From Tachypleus tridentatus (lineage: Eukaryota > Arthropoda > Merostomata > Xiphosura > Limulidae): a stretch of 64,000 nucleotides of DNA. Where the stretch lies: contig NC_134834.1 in NCBI RefSeq assembly GCF_004210375.1, positions 17,601,027 to 17,665,026 of the forward strand, in the 5' to 3' direction. The position numbers were made by a program, and so were the translations under genes. This document shows positions 23,621-34,093 of the stretch, one piece after another. The notes under the pieces were generated by a model. That model ran no database searches. It worked only from the letters and a program-made list of their open reading frames with translations, and was not told where the DNA came from. Numbering within the stretch: the first letter of the stretch is position 1; the number at the start of each line of letters is the position of its first letter.

Positions 23621-23936
23621 TAAACAATTAATTCCCGCCCACTTTAATTACTTTATTTTTGCATTGGGCAAAACACATATGGTAAACAATTAATCCCCGC
23701 CCACTTTAATAACTTTATTTTTGCATTGGGCAAAACATATTTAGTAAACAATTAATCCCCGCCCACTTTAATAACTTTATTTTTGCATTGGGCAAAACAT
23801 ATTTAGTAAACAATTAATCCCCGCCCACTTTAATAATAACTTTATTTTTGCATTGGGCAAAACATATTTAGTAAACAATTAATCCCCGCCCACTTTAATA
23901 ATAACTTTATTTTTGCATTGGGCAAAACACATATAG
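23621..23936. repeat. 62/65-bp tandem array, five copies
   Basis: Units start at 23621, 23683, 23745, 23807 and 23872 (TAAACAATTAATCCCCGCCC). The first three spacings are 62 bp. The last two units carry an extra AAT (TTTAATAATAAC) and are 65 bp. Near-identical copies imply recent amplification. Confidence 0.95.
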
Positions 23937-24494
23937 CCCATTTGCGTAGTTTTGCGATTTACAATAAGCAAATAAAACGTTTAACAGTAGCGATGCATCT
24001 AAATATATTTTATGATATACCCTATACAAGTTCATATTATTTTATTTGTTGTGTGTGTATGTGTGAAGGGAGGTACAAGATGTTCTATACCTTAAAATCT
24101 ATAATTTTCTTTTTAGTGAACATGACGAAGTGTTCGGAATTTTTTTTTTTAATATAGTCGAAACGATTGATGTTCATCACGTCGTGTGAGAAAAATGTAC
24201 AATTTTATTTTGCACCATTTATCCAAAGAAGCATTTCTGTATTGAATTTTACATCGTCTGTATAGATAGTGAGATCGATCTTGGTTACGAACATATCAAA
24301 CAAATTTCACGATACAGGGGGTACAATAACAAGCAATCCTTGAGGCACTTAACATTCAGCGAATTTCCATTTTTGTAGCCACAATTGTTCAAGTAATAAA
24401 GATCCCATTTGTTTGTGATGTGTAGGTCTTAATGGGCTAAGTAAATCCTTGAAAGTTCTGTGGCACACTTTCTTTCAATTATTAATTGTTCAGT
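23937..24494. other. Unique sequence; possible 3' UTR of the minus-strand gene
   Basis: Downstream (leftward) of the stop codon at 24651. An AATAAA on the minus strand at 24209-24204 could be the polyadenylation signal of the gene whose last exon is at 24651-24990. Nothing else recognised. Confidence 0.35.
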
Positions 24495-24641
24495 ACGTAC
24501 GACTTCGCCCCCAGCTAGTAGAGCGGTATGTCTCCGGATTGACAACGCTAAAATCAGGGGTTCGATTCCCCTCGATGGGCTGAGCAGATGGCCCTTTGTG
24601 GCTTTGCTATAAGAAAAACACACACAAAAAACGTACGACTT
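24495..24641 (+). mobile_element. SINE-B with 11-bp target-site duplication
   Basis: Body 24506-24630, flanked by perfect direct repeats ACGTACGACTT at 24495-24505 and 24631-24641, proving insertion by retroposition. The insertion lies about 10 bp beyond the stop codon of the minus-strand gene, that is, in its likely 3' UTR, in antisense orientation. Confidence 0.95.
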
Positions 24642-24650
24642 CATACAGCG

Positions 24651-24990
24651 CTATCTGTAGGCAGTTTCCACCACTTCCTCAAGGAATTCAGCAGAGTTCT
24701 CGATGAACGATGGTTCTTCTCGGAATGTGACCTCGGGTTTCGATCCCTGTCTGAGACGTCCGTTCTGACTTGGTCGACAAGAAGCGTGAAGAACGGCGGA
24801 TGTAGTCAAAAACTTCACTTGGTTGTGAGTGCCCTTAGAAGCTCGTCTAGAGTAGGTCCTTCCAGTGGCTGGATCAGCCTCGGTCTCCGGATTTTCTCCG
24901 GTTTTCGGACTAATATCTGATGAAGAGTCTCTGGAGAAAAAGGATGGCCTCTCACAAAATCCCGGGATTTCCAGAGTTACCGCACGCACT
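24651..24990 (-). CDS. Last coding exon of an unidentified single-pass membrane protein
   Basis: Minus-strand exon from acceptor TTATATATTGCAG| (24991) to stop TAG (24653-24651): one nucleotide plus 112 codons. The open frame is long for this AT-rich DNA and reads like a cytoplasmic tail. It is Ser/Thr/Glu-rich with basic patches (SRDSSSDISPKTGENPETEA near its start, KPEVTFREEPSFIENSAEFL near its end, C-terminus EEVVETAYR). The phase (one nucleotide) fits the donor of the exon at 31390-31246, where GG|A makes a glycine codon. Family unknown to me. The tail could hold phosphorylation or adaptor sites, but none is a motif I can name safely. The GC content is higher than the flanks, as expected of an exon. 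Confidence 0.6.
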
Positions 24991-25126
24991 CTGCAATATA
25001 TAAAATTGGCAATAAGGCATTTGATCTTCACAAAGAAAATAAAACATTGTCCTTTGGATTCAGTTTAAAAATCAAGTGTATTATTATTAAATTAGTTTCT
25101 GGTAAGCGAACAATAGCTATCAATAT

Positions 25127-25385
25127 CTGTTTGTTTGTTCTTGTTTTTTGGAATTTCGCACAAAGCTACACGAGGGCTATCTGCGCTAGCCGCCCCTAAT
25201 TTTGCTGTGTAGGACTAGAGGGAAGGCAGCTAGTCATCACCACCCACCGCCAACTCTTGGGCTACTCTTTTACCAACGAATAGTGGGATTGACCCTAACA
25301 TCATAACGCCCCCACGGCTAAAAAGGCGAGTACGTTTGGTGTGATGGGGATTCGAACCCGCGACCCTTGGATTATGTGTCGACCA
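25127..25385 (-). mobile_element. SINE-A, head truncated
   Basis: Tail and body intact; the head ends at CGACCCTTGGATTATGTGTC. It lies in the predicted intron. Confidence 0.92.
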
Positions 25386-25452
25386 GAGACTGTGTTTTAA
25401 TTAACAGCTGATTAAATTATGCTTAATGAAAAATTTTATTCACCAAGAGTTC

Positions 25453-25731
25453 GTTTGCTTCTTGTTTAATGTATTTGGTTTCATTTTGAGCAGCTACTCG
25501 GGAGCTTTCTGTCCCTAATTTGGCAATGTAAGACTAGAGGGAAGGCAGCTAGTAATCACCACCCACCGCCAACTCTTGGGCTACTCTTTTACCAACGAAT
25601 AGTGGGACTGACCGTCACATTAATACGCCCTCACGGAAGAAAGGGCGAGCATGTCTGGTGCGACGGGGATTCGAACCTGCGACCCTCAGATTACAAGTCG
25701 AACGCCTTAACCCACCTGGCCATGGTGAGCC
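25453..25731 (-). mobile_element. SINE-A
   Basis: The tail is diverged (GGTTTCATTTTGAGCAGC, about 20 bp lost); body and head are good (GGCCATGGTGAGCC). Confidence 0.9.
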
Positions 25732-26333
25732 ATCAATATCTGAGGGACCTTCATCAAAACTGATCAATTGATTGTTTATGTTATAAGATCCTATATTGAT
25801 GGTCAATTAGTCTTTGTCATAAACTATCGTATGGAAATCTGAATTACGGAACTCAATTATCGTTCATGGAAAATATGAGGATTAACTGATACAGTGAAGT
25901 AAACCAACAAAATATATTTGTAAAAACTGACACGTGGGTATAAAAAAAGGTGCTATTACAACTGACTGTCTATGAGCGAAGCTATTCAGTTATTATCCAA
26001 AGTTAAGTCCTTCTGTTATTGAGTGGAAACAGACACTGGATTGATACAGTAAATGTGGTTTAATATCAGACTGTAATGTTCATTTTCTAACTTCAGAACT
26101 GTGTAATTAAAAAGACGTGTTTGTCTGACACTGACAAGTTCCATCTTTCGTAACCAGATTTTGTCGTGACAAGTAATTATAAATTATTGATTAATCTTTC
26201 AGTAGATTCAATAATTTTCTTTGTATTTCCACGTCTTATGTTTTCTTCCAGAGCTATAAATATATTTATTTGAAATATGTCATGTTATGAGAAACAGATT
26301 CGTTCATTTATCACGTAAGGACACGTGGTTTGT
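25732..26333. other. Unique AT-rich sequence (intron)
   Basis: Nothing recognised. Confidence 0.5.
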
Positions 26334-26423
26334 CATAACAGAAAGAGGTCCCCGCTATTACAGCGATAAGTCTAAGGATTTACAACGCTAAAATCAGGGG
26401 TTCGATTCCCACATAACAGAAAG
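26334..26423 (+). mobile_element. tRNA-like head of SINE-B inserted alone, with 12-bp duplication
   Basis: A 66-bp insert (26346-26411) containing only the SINE-B tRNA-like part (CCCGCTATTACAGCGATAAG, ATTTACAACGCTAAAATCAG, GGTTCGATTCCC). Perfect direct repeats CATAACAGAAAG at 26334-26345 and 26412-26423 bracket it. The body and tail are absent even though the duplication shows a complete insertion event. Confidence 0.9.
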
Positions 26424-26863
26424 CACAAAACAGACTTTCACTGATGTAGAACAGGACGACTAAAAAAATATGTGTCACGATTATCTCGGTCATGGAAAAA
26501 CGAACATTTTACGGACCCCATACACAAGCAAACAACAACAAAAAGAGACACAAAGGACTCACAAGATGTAAAACATGACGTCTATTTCACAAGACCTACT
26601 TCAGTGGGAGACAACAGATCAGTTATTACATATTAGTGTAGAAAACGCCTTTGACGTCACTGTAGTAATAATGGAGTTGATCAATATCGCGTTAAGGATA
26701 TTTAGAAGTGGAACCTCTTCCTGACCAATAACAACATGTAAAGTTGACTGGCATTCTAAAGCTAGTGTTAGCGGTTTAGATGGACCACAACCATTAACTC
26801 AAATATTATTTGGGTCTTATCTTCGGACGCGAACCACATAAACTGAAATATTGTCATGTCATC
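26424..26863. other. Unique sequence with a CRE palindrome
   Basis: TGACGTCA lies at 26652-26659. No exon recognised. Confidence 0.45.
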
Positions 26864-27138
26864 GGGCCTGGTATGGCGAGGTAGTTAAGGCACTCGACTC
26901 CTAATTCGAGGGTCCAGGGTTCAAATCCCTGTCACACTAACTTGTTCGACCTTTCATCCGTGGGGGTGTTGTAATGTGACGGTCAATCCCACTATTTGTT
27001 GGTAAAAGAGGAGTCCAAGAGTTGGCGGTGGGTGGTGATGACTAGCTGCCTTCCCTCTAGTCCTACACTGCTAAATTAGGGACGGCTAGCACAGATAGCC
27101 CTCGACTAGCTTTGCGCAGAATTCTAAAGCAAACAATA
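26864..27138 (+). mobile_element. SINE-A
   Basis: Full-length: head GGGCCTGGTATGGCGAGGTA, tail GAATTCTAAAGCAAAC. Confidence 0.94.
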
Positions 27139-27243
27139 CTGAGCAGTAAAACCCGTATCATGACTCAGATCTGGATTTATTGGAAGTTCGAGACTAATAC
27201 TGTTCAATATTTTGCTGAACCTTTAAAGCCTGCTTTGGTTTCT

Positions 27244-27382
27244 ACAAACCGATGGGTCCCTCAGTAGTACAGCGGTAAGTCTACGGACTTACAATCCTAA
27301 AATCAGGGGTTCGATTCCGCTCGTTGGACGAGCATATCGACCGATTTGGCTTTTCTATGAGAAAACACACACAAACCGAGGG
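27244..27382 (+). mobile_element. SINE-B with target-site duplication
   Basis: Body 27256-27370. Flanks ACAAACCGATGG (27244-27255) and ACAAACCGAGGG (27371-27382) differ at one base. Confidence 0.9.
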
Positions 27383-27675
27383 AGCGAAGGATATTGCAAA
27401 TCCTTATGGTATTATCCTGATATTCTACGCATGCTCCATTGTACTCCCATTTGTTTAATGGCATTCTAATAGCAACGTATGGAAGAAACTCAAATCTCCT
27501 CTGCATCAGGACAGACAAGTAAACAATTCTGTTAACATAATTTCCGGACACCCTGCAGTTACTGAACTTGTATGTTCGTGGAGCGCAAGCCATTATTACG
27601 TGGTTGAATGAGGAAAGTCGTTTTTCTAATGCTCAAGTTATTACGATGTCTCTCGGAGAGACAGTGTTGTGGTTT

Positions 27676-27875
27676 TTATTCATTGCGGTGATCGTCAAAT
27701 GGACATAAACGGTGGTGCCGATTGTCCAAATTGACAATGGCTGTCGATCCATGAACAGTTTCTGTGAGGAAATTCTTTTCTTTTATGGCCAGTTCTATTT
27801 CTTGATATTTCGCTTCTCTTGTTTTCTCTGATGTCAATTTCTTCTTGTAAACACGTCCTTGCAGAGAGATAAATA
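27676..27875 (-). CDS. Terminal exon-like segment, protein unknown
   Basis: On the minus strand a good acceptor (AACAATTTTTACAG|, exon from 27875; alternative CTCTCTGCAAG|, exon from 27857) opens a frame to a TAA at 27678-27676. The last 59 codons read RVYKKKLTSEKTREAKYQEI, then an acidic/basic stretch ending CPFDDHRNE. The stop codon overlaps AATAAA (27680-27675), a ready-made polyadenylation signal. Both acceptors are phase 1. The exon at 31390-31246 has a phase-2 donor, which would force a different frame that is also open for about 58 codons. So this is either an alternative last exon joined to another donor, a separate gene's end, or chance. No family recognised. Confidence 0.4.
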
Positions 27876-27970
27876 CTGTAAAAATTGTTTTTGTTATTTT
27901 ATATAAATCTTCTCAAAACGTAAGATCTGCTACTAAGCCTTAATTATACCAACAAATATTTAAACTATTA

Positions 27971-28236
27971 TTGTTTGATTTGAATTTCGTGCAAAGCTAC
28001 ACGAGGGCTATCCGTACTAGCCGTCCCTAATTTGTAAGACGAGAGGGAAGGCAGGTAGTCATCACTACCCACCGCCAATTCTTGGCTACTCTTTTACCAA
28101 CGAATCGTGGGATTGACCGTCACATTATAACGCCTCCATGGCTAAAAGGGGGCAGCGTGTTTGGAGCGATGGGGATTTGAACCTGGAACTCTTGCATTAC
28201 GAATCGAGTGCTTTAACCACCTGGCTACGTAGGGTC
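27971..28236 (-). mobile_element. SINE-A
   Basis: Full-length with a small deletion (CCTAATTTGTAAGACGAGAG). Confidence 0.92.
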
Positions 28237-28447
28237 TTAACGTTTGGGTGCCATTCTTTAAAACATAAACAGTTATTTCTCTTTTAAGACAAGAAAAATC
28301 TGTTATTCAGGTTTATTTTGTTTTCAGTAGAGACAATTTTCTTCTAAATAAACAAACTTCCGATTTGTTATTCACTTCTGGGTCTTATCATATTTCACAA
28401 TTCTGTATAGTTAGTTTGATTTTGATTTTCACTTCACTCTTAGGAAT

Positions 28448-28570
28448 GTGTGTGTGTGTGTTGTTGTTTTTTCTTATAGCAAAGCCACCTCGCGCTATCT
28501 GCTGTGTCCACTGAGGAGAAACGAACACCTGATTTTCGCGTCGTAAATCTGAAGACTTACCGCTGTTAGG
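28448..28570 (-). mobile_element. SINE-B
   Basis: Tail GTGTGTGTGTTGTTG, body ATAGCAAAGCCACCTCGCGC, head CGTAAATCTGAAGACTTACC. Confidence 0.85.
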
Positions 28571-28582
28571 ATGCGAACAGAA

Positions 28583-28889
28583 ATATTTGGAAGATTTTGT
28601 TTGTTTGTTTTGGAATTTCACACAAAGCTACTCGAGGGCTATCTGTGCTAGCCGTCCCTAATTTAGCAGTGTAAGACTAGAAGGAAGGCAGCTAGTCATC
28701 ACCACCCACCGCCAACTCTTGGGCTACTCTTTTACCAACGAAAAGTGAGATTGACCGTCACATTATAACGCCCCACGGCTGGGAGGGCGAGCATGTTTGG
28801 CGCGACTCGGGCGCGAACCCGTGACCCTCAGATTACGAAGCGCACGCCTTAACGCGCTAGGCCACGCCAGGCCACGTATATTTGGAAGA
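28583..28889 (-). mobile_element. SINE-A with perfect 12-bp target-site duplication
   Basis: Body 28595-28877 (283 bp) between ATATTTGGAAGA at 28583-28594 and 28878-28889. It defines a full-length unit. Confidence 0.97.
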
Positions 28890-28919
28890 AATGACAATTT
28901 TTTTAATTAAATGTACAGT

Positions 28920-29019
28920 TTGTTTAGAATTAAGCACAAAGCTACGCAATGGGCTTTTTGTGCTTCGGGGTCCGGCATGGCCAAGCGTGTTAAGGCGTTC
29001 GGCTCGTAATTCGAGCTAA
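28920..29019 (+). mobile_element. SINE-C tail fragment (minus) followed by SINE-A head fragment (plus)
   Basis: 28920-28971 is a minus-strand SINE-C tail (GTTTAGAATTAAGCACAAAG). 28974-29019 is a forward SINE-A head only (GTCCGGCATGGCCAAGCGTG to TCGTAATTCGAGC). Confidence 0.7.
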
Positions 29020-29038
29020 TATTAGAAATAATGGCGTA

Positions 29039-29680
29039 CCCCGCTAACACAGCGGTAAGTCTACGGATTTACAAAGCTATTCGATTCCCCTCGATGGGCT
29101 CAGCAGATAGCCTCATGTGGCTTTACTATAAGAAAACACAAACACACACATCACGGCCATTTATGACTTTAAAATGCTGAAAACCTGATAGCTGAACCTG
29201 TCAATCTATACGGGTGCTCTTAACTGAGTATTAGCGTCGATTGTTAAAATTATATCGTCCTCAAAGTTGAGGGTTTTCTGTGACATTTGTTAGAATCGAA
29301 ATGAAATATCCTAAAGATCAAGGGTTAGTATAACTAAGTAGTTATGGCGCCTGACTCGCAAGACATCCACGATCTTTAAGCTGCCGGGGCGTTATAAGTA
29401 ACAGTCAATCTTCATTATTTGTTCGTAAAAAGAGTAGTCCAAGAGTTGGTGGTGAGTGGTGATGACTAACCGTCTTCGCTCTATTCTTTCACCGCTAAAT
29501 TAGGAACGGTTAGCACAAATAAGCCTCGTGTAGCTTTGCGGAAAAACAACAACAAAAAGATCGAGATAAAACGTGTTAAACAGGAAAGCATAAGACACAG
29601 GGGCAAAAACAACTTTTGGGATACAATACCAAGTGCGTTAGACTTAGAAATACTAAACCACATAATCACAGTTCAGATAT
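29039..29680 (+). repeat. Composite block, near-identical inverted copy at 47009-47661
   Basis: The block holds, in order, a SINE-B (29039-29150), unique sequence (GTTGAGGGTTTTCTGTGACA and so on), a truncated SINE-A (29321-29554) and unique sequence ending AATCACAGTTCAG. All four parts recur in the same order and with few differences on the opposite strand at 47661-47009. The shared short open frame (FSISKSNALGIVSQK) is a result of the duplication, not evidence of a gene. Confidence 0.95.
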
Positions 29681-29724
29681 GGAATATTCCGACACGCTGA
29701 TAAATAAATTACGCACGAGGATCA

Positions 29725-30024
29725 AATTACAATTATTAGAAACGAAATGAAAAATACTAAAGATCAAGGCCTAGCATGGCTAAGTAGCTTGGCACGCAAC
29801 CTAATGATTGCGGGTTCGAGTCCATGTCCTACCAAACACGCACATTCTTTCACTCGTAGGGGCGCTATAAAGTGATGATCTATCCCACTTTTTACTGATA
29901 AGAGAGTAACCCAAAAGTTGGTGATCATGTCTAGCTTCTTCCATCTAGTCTTTCACTGCTATGTTAGAGACAGCGCAGATAGCCCTGGTGTAGGTTTGCG
30001 CGACATTCAAATAAAACACAACAA
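29725..30024 (+). mobile_element. SINE-A copy sharing 5' flank with the one at 29321
   Basis: Before its head (GGCCTAGCATGGCTAAGTAG) lies GAAATGAAAAATACTAAAGA, nearly the same as the sequence preceding the SINE-A at 29321 (GAAATGAAATATCCTAAAGA). The two may be a tandem duplication that includes flank. Confidence 0.85.
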
Positions 30025-30334
30025 CACTAATAAAAGATTTAGACCATCTAATAAGATTTCAGTTGTAAATGTGTAAGAACGTCATAAGAAATAATGAAAA
30101 TCACTCACGGATAACAGAGTCGTTGCAATGTAAAAACACTCGCAATGAGATGTACAACGTTTTAAAAGTCTAAAAACTTAATCGTTACAGTGAAAGATTC
30201 TAGCTAAATTAATGGCGTTTGTAAGCCTAAGTAGGCCCTGACAAAGAATATTCTGTCTAACAACTTCTAATGCTATGTAGATAAATAAATAAATTGAATG
30301 AAAAGCATTGTTTTGTCTTTTAAGTTAAGCCTAC
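30025..30334. other. Unique AT-rich sequence
   Basis: Nothing recognised. Confidence 0.5.
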
Positions 30335-30403
30335 CAGAGATACTGAGACCCGGAGTCTAGCGTTGCAAGTCCTCAGCCATACCGCTACGCCACTGGGAGA
30401 GGG
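30335..30403 (-). mobile_element. Isolated tRNA-like SINE head
   Basis: On the minus strand CCCAGTGGCGTAGCGGTATG, then TTGCAACGCTAGACTCCGGG, resembles a SINE-B/C head without body. Confidence 0.5.
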
Positions 30404-31050
30404 GGGAGACTAAAGTAAAAAAAAAAAAGTATAATATTATGGTACAAGTGTGGGTATGGATAGATGGGTGATTAATTGGGGGAAGGGGTATTAGATTTTT
30501 TTATTATTGACTTATAGGGAGAACGTCATAGAACCCTCCCCCCAGCTCTATAAATTTTATGGGTTCTAACTTTTTCACATTTGGGTTCAAGAATCCTCAA
30601 AGTTTTAATTTTATGTTACCTTACAACCGTGCCTACTTATGTTGGAGTGTATTATCATTAGACGAGCTTCTGACTACAAAAAGGATTAAATGTTACACCT
30701 GTCTGCACGCTATTGTTTTAGATTCTCTACACTGAACAATGCGGTAAGAAGCAATCTTTGAGCGGTTAGGCAATCGTCACAAACAATTTTACATGTGATA
30801 TCTGCAAAGCACACTACTAGCATACAAAACGTGACATTTCTAGGGGAGTCTGGGGGCATGTCCCTCTCAGAAAATCATTGAAAATTTGATACTATGAGAT
30901 TGAATCTTGAGACGTTTTAACTACAATTACTGTATATGATCAATTTGATATATTGGATTATAATAAGTAAGGTTTAACACACAAAGTGTAACTATAAATG
31001 ACATTAAAAAATGGTCAAACAGTGGCCTGACTGGCCTTACCGCTTCCTTC
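30404..31050. repeat. Probable unclassified interspersed repeat
   Basis: Features typical of old dispersed elements: a run of A, a G-rich patch (ATTGGGGGAAGGGG), the block CTAGGGGAGTCTGGGGGCAT followed by CAGAAAATCATTGAAAATTT, and no open frame. No ends or family can be assigned. Confidence 0.35.
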
Positions 31051-31245
31051 GGCCCTGATGACGCAAGCAAAACTAGCCGACACACTTTTATAAATCATCA
31101 AAGATACTACAAAAATATAGAACTACAATATAAATCAACCTTGCGACAAAATAGCGCGAAAAGAATCTCGTAAAAGAACAAAAACACGTGCAAGTCTCAA
31201 CCGATTTTCAAAGTTTCTGTTTTGTTTTTTTTCAACACCACTTAC

Positions 31246-31390
31246 CCTGCTTTTAGACGTCTCATGTGCTCACGCCGGCGATGTCGCTGTGCCCGGTGTC
31301 TCAGAGCACAGATGATTGCAAAAGCAAGCAGTGGAAAGCTGATCACACAAGAAACAATAGGAATCACTACAGGTCGGGCGTCAAGAGAAA
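31246..31390 (-). CDS. Transmembrane exon of the unidentified membrane protein
   Basis: Minus-strand exon bounded by a canonical acceptor (ACTTATTTCTTTAG|, 31391) and a canonical donor (GCAGG|GTAAGT, 31245). It is 145 nt: two nucleotides, 47 codons and two nucleotides (phase 1 in, phase 2 out). It encodes SLDARP, then a hydrophobic helix of about 22 residues (VVIPIVSCVISFPLLAFAII) and a strongly basic stop-transfer segment (RHRAQRHRRREHMRRLKA). Basic residues after the helix place the C-terminus in the cytosol. The preceding exon (40608-40500) ends in phase 1 (G|TT gives Val), and the following exon at 24990 takes phase 2. Family not recognised. Confidence 0.68.
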
Positions 31391-32057
31391 CTAAAGAAAT
31401 AAGTATGTGTTAGTAATTTCCTGCTCCATAAAAAATCACTTAACCGACTGACAGGTACTTGTACTCTTAAAACAAATCCTTCTGCTCTTTCGTGAATAAA
31501 ACTATTTTACAGCACATGCGCTGTCGAGAAAATTATGATTTCGGTTGAATCTATATATCTTGAGCAATGCAGACTTCTTCAGTCGATATACAGAATTGTT
31601 CTTCTTAACGTGGAAGAGAGAATACGCAGACAAACTGACTTTGGTCTATTTAGTAATGTTCAGTTTGGGAATAAAAGTTGGAATCCAGCTCGTGAATTTA
31701 GTTATCATACTTGTATTTTTATTTACGGCAAGGTCAATAAGACCGACTGACGCCATCCCTAATTTTGAATTATTGGCCACAAGGAAGGCATTCTGGTGCT
31801 CGCTATCCAAACATAGGACTTGACTGTTACTCTTATAACGATTCCACAGCTTAAGTTCCACAGTCTTCGAACATAAAACTCTAGAAACCGGGTTTCGATA
31901 TACCTGGTGGGAAGAGCACTGTATAGCTCTGTGCTTTATTACACACAGCAAAAACCAACCACTTAAAATGCGGGAAATATCTTATAGTAGCACAAAGGTT
32001 CGAACGTCATATCCGAAATCACAGCTCTGCTATGAGACCATTCATCGCTCTATTAGT
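31391..32057. other. Intronic sequence with SINE debris
   Basis: 31735-31800 resembles a decayed minus-strand SINE-A body (CGCCATCCCTAATTTTGAAT). 31880-31955 matches a forward SINE-C 3' half (AACCGGGTTTCGATATACCT). Open frames of 70-90 codons at 31535-31823 have no support. Confidence 0.5.
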
Positions 32058-32240
32058 TTCTGGGTTTTTTTAATTTCGCGCAAGGGTTATCTGCGCTAGC
32101 CGTCCATAATTTAGTAGTGTAAGACTCGAGGGAAGTTAGCCAGTTATCACCATCCACCTCCAACTCTTGGGCTACTTACTCTTTTACTAACGAATAGTGG
32201 GATTGAGCGAAACATAATAACGTCCGGTTTGCTCACTTTG
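32058..32240 (-). mobile_element. SINE-A, head missing
   Basis: Tail and body with a duplicated 4-bp step (GGCTACTTACTCTTTTAC). It ends at CGTCCGGTTTGCTCAC. Confidence 0.85.
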
Positions 32241-32716
32241 CACAAATCTTGAAACGTCAAACGCGAATAAATGTTTAAAGCGCATGATATTGAACGAAAT
32301 CTTATGATACGCAGGCATGCTACGTGTTTCATACACATTTTTTTTTAAGTCACAATTTACGAAAATAAAGTGTATATAGTTTTAACACGATATAGAAGTC
32401 AAGGTAATAGAGTTACTGTTGCTTTATTGTTCCGGGCCATTCACTTAGGGTATCACGAGTTGTCGATCATGTGATACCTTGAGATTACATTCTATTTTGT
32501 TTTTCGATAGTATGGGAGATCGATGCACACAAGAATACCATTAAATGTTTTCTTTCTTTCAAAGTGGTAATTATGCGCGCTTTATGTGACTGATGCTTTC
32601 CTGGTAATGCCAGGTTAGAATATTACAGATGTATCTAAAAATTATCTTTTATTTCCATAATTTACGTAGATTCGTATTTAGACAATCGTTCGCTAAATTT
32701 ACTGATTTCTATAGAA
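32241..32716. other. Unique AT-rich sequence (intron)
   Basis: Nothing recognised. Confidence 0.5.
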
Positions 32717-32987
32717 AGGCCCCGGCATGGCCAGATGGGCTAAGGCGTTCGACTCGTAATCTGAGCGTCCCGGGTTCGAATCCCTGTCACACCAAACATG
32801 CTCGCCCTTTCAGCTGTGGGGGCGTTATAATGTGACGGTTAATCCCACTATTCGTTGGTAAAAGAGTAGCCCAAGAGTTGGTGGTGGGTGGTGATAACTA
32901 GCTGTCTTTCCTCTAGTCTTACACTGCTAAATTAGAGACGGCTAGCGCAGATAACCCTCGTGTAGCTTTGCGCGAAATTCAAATTAA
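32717..32987 (+). mobile_element. SINE-A
   Basis: Full-length: head GGCCCCGGCATGGCCAGATG, box B GGGTTCGAATCCC. Confidence 0.95.
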
Positions 32988-33299
32988 ACCTAAGACCTCT
33001 AAGACTTGGATATAGTTGCCTCTAATTTTAAACCATTAATTAGTAGCTCTCGCCGCTACAACAACTTTGAATGTCTCTTTAAGCTCTATAAAAGTGACTG
33101 TCAGTCTTAACATCTCGAACCTTGAACTCTTAAATACACAGCCTAACACGTTAACATGCCTGCCTGCTGTTCATGTCTGGTAGTACAAGTTGTTAAATAA
33201 GTCGAATGCTAGAAGAATTATTCATTTAGTTCAGTGGTACAGTGCATAATTTTGCACACATTCGATGATTTCCGTAAAGTGTGAACATAAACATTGAAT
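32988..33299. other. Unique sequence (intron)
   Basis: Nothing recognised. Confidence 0.5.
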
Positions 33300-33465
33300 G
33301 TTCTGGTCAATCCCACTATTTGTTGGTAAAAGAGTAGCCCAAGAGTTGGAGGTGGATGGTGATGACTAGCTGCCTTCCCTCTAGTCTCACACTGCAAAAT
33401 TATGGATGGCTAGCGCAGATAGCCCTCGTGTAGCTTTGCGCGAAACTCAAAAACAAACAGACAAA
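33300..33465 (+). mobile_element. SINE-A, 5'-truncated
   Basis: Begins GTTCTGGTCAATCCCACTAT and ends AAAACAAACAGACAAA. It has the usual 5' truncation of a retroposed copy. Confidence 0.9.
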
Positions 33466-33657
33466 GCAATAGTGCAAAATATTTACATCCTGTCTGTTTC
33501 ACTTTTCATTGGTCGTGATTTCAAAACAAATAAATAAAGATATTATTATAAATGACAGTGCCCTGAACTTTCTTGTAATCAGAACGAGGCGACGACTTGT
33601 TAGTATCACTGTTCAACTGTTTGTTATCACCTACCCTCTGTTTTCGCTTGACGTCTT

Positions 33658-33730
33658 TCGCTGCTAAATTAGGGAAGGTTGGCGCAGATAGCCCTCGTGT
33701 AGCTTTGCGCAAAATTCAAAACAAACAATA
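33658..33730 (+). mobile_element. SINE-A 3' fragment
   Basis: Last 73 bp only (CGCTGCTAAATTAGGGAAGG to CAAAACAAACAA). It lies 47 bp left of the Tigger element. Confidence 0.88.
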
Positions 33731-33777
33731 CTCAGCATTAGTACTGGCGTTCACTGTTCTACACATAAAACTAAGTA

Positions 33778-33800
33778 CAGTGGTACCTCGGTTCTCGAAC
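33778..33800 (+). repeat. Left terminal inverted repeat of the Tigger element
   Basis: Perfect inverse of 36156-36178; preceded by TA. Confidence 0.97.
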
Positions 33801-34093
33801 TTAATCCGTTCCAGAAGGCTGTTCGAAAACCGAATCAATATTTCCCATAAGAAATACTGTAAATTAAATTAATCGGTTACAGACCTCCAAAAATTACGCA
33901 TTATGAAGCATTTTAAGTAAAAATATTGCATATTTATACCTGTATAATAATACTTACATGCATAAAGTAAACCACAAAAACCATAAACACAATAAAAAAC
34001 AATAAATGAAAATTTAACTGCACTTTACCTGTGCTGAGGAGAGCTAATAGCGTAAGTGAAAGGTGGTGAGGAACATGGAGAGTAGGAGGGTTA

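Noticed and set aside
29481..29669. A 62-codon frame (FSISKSNALGIVSQK) found twice, at 29 and 47 kb
   Set aside because: The similarity comes from duplication of the whole block, including SINE and spacer; changes are not biased to synonymous sites and no splice sites flank it.
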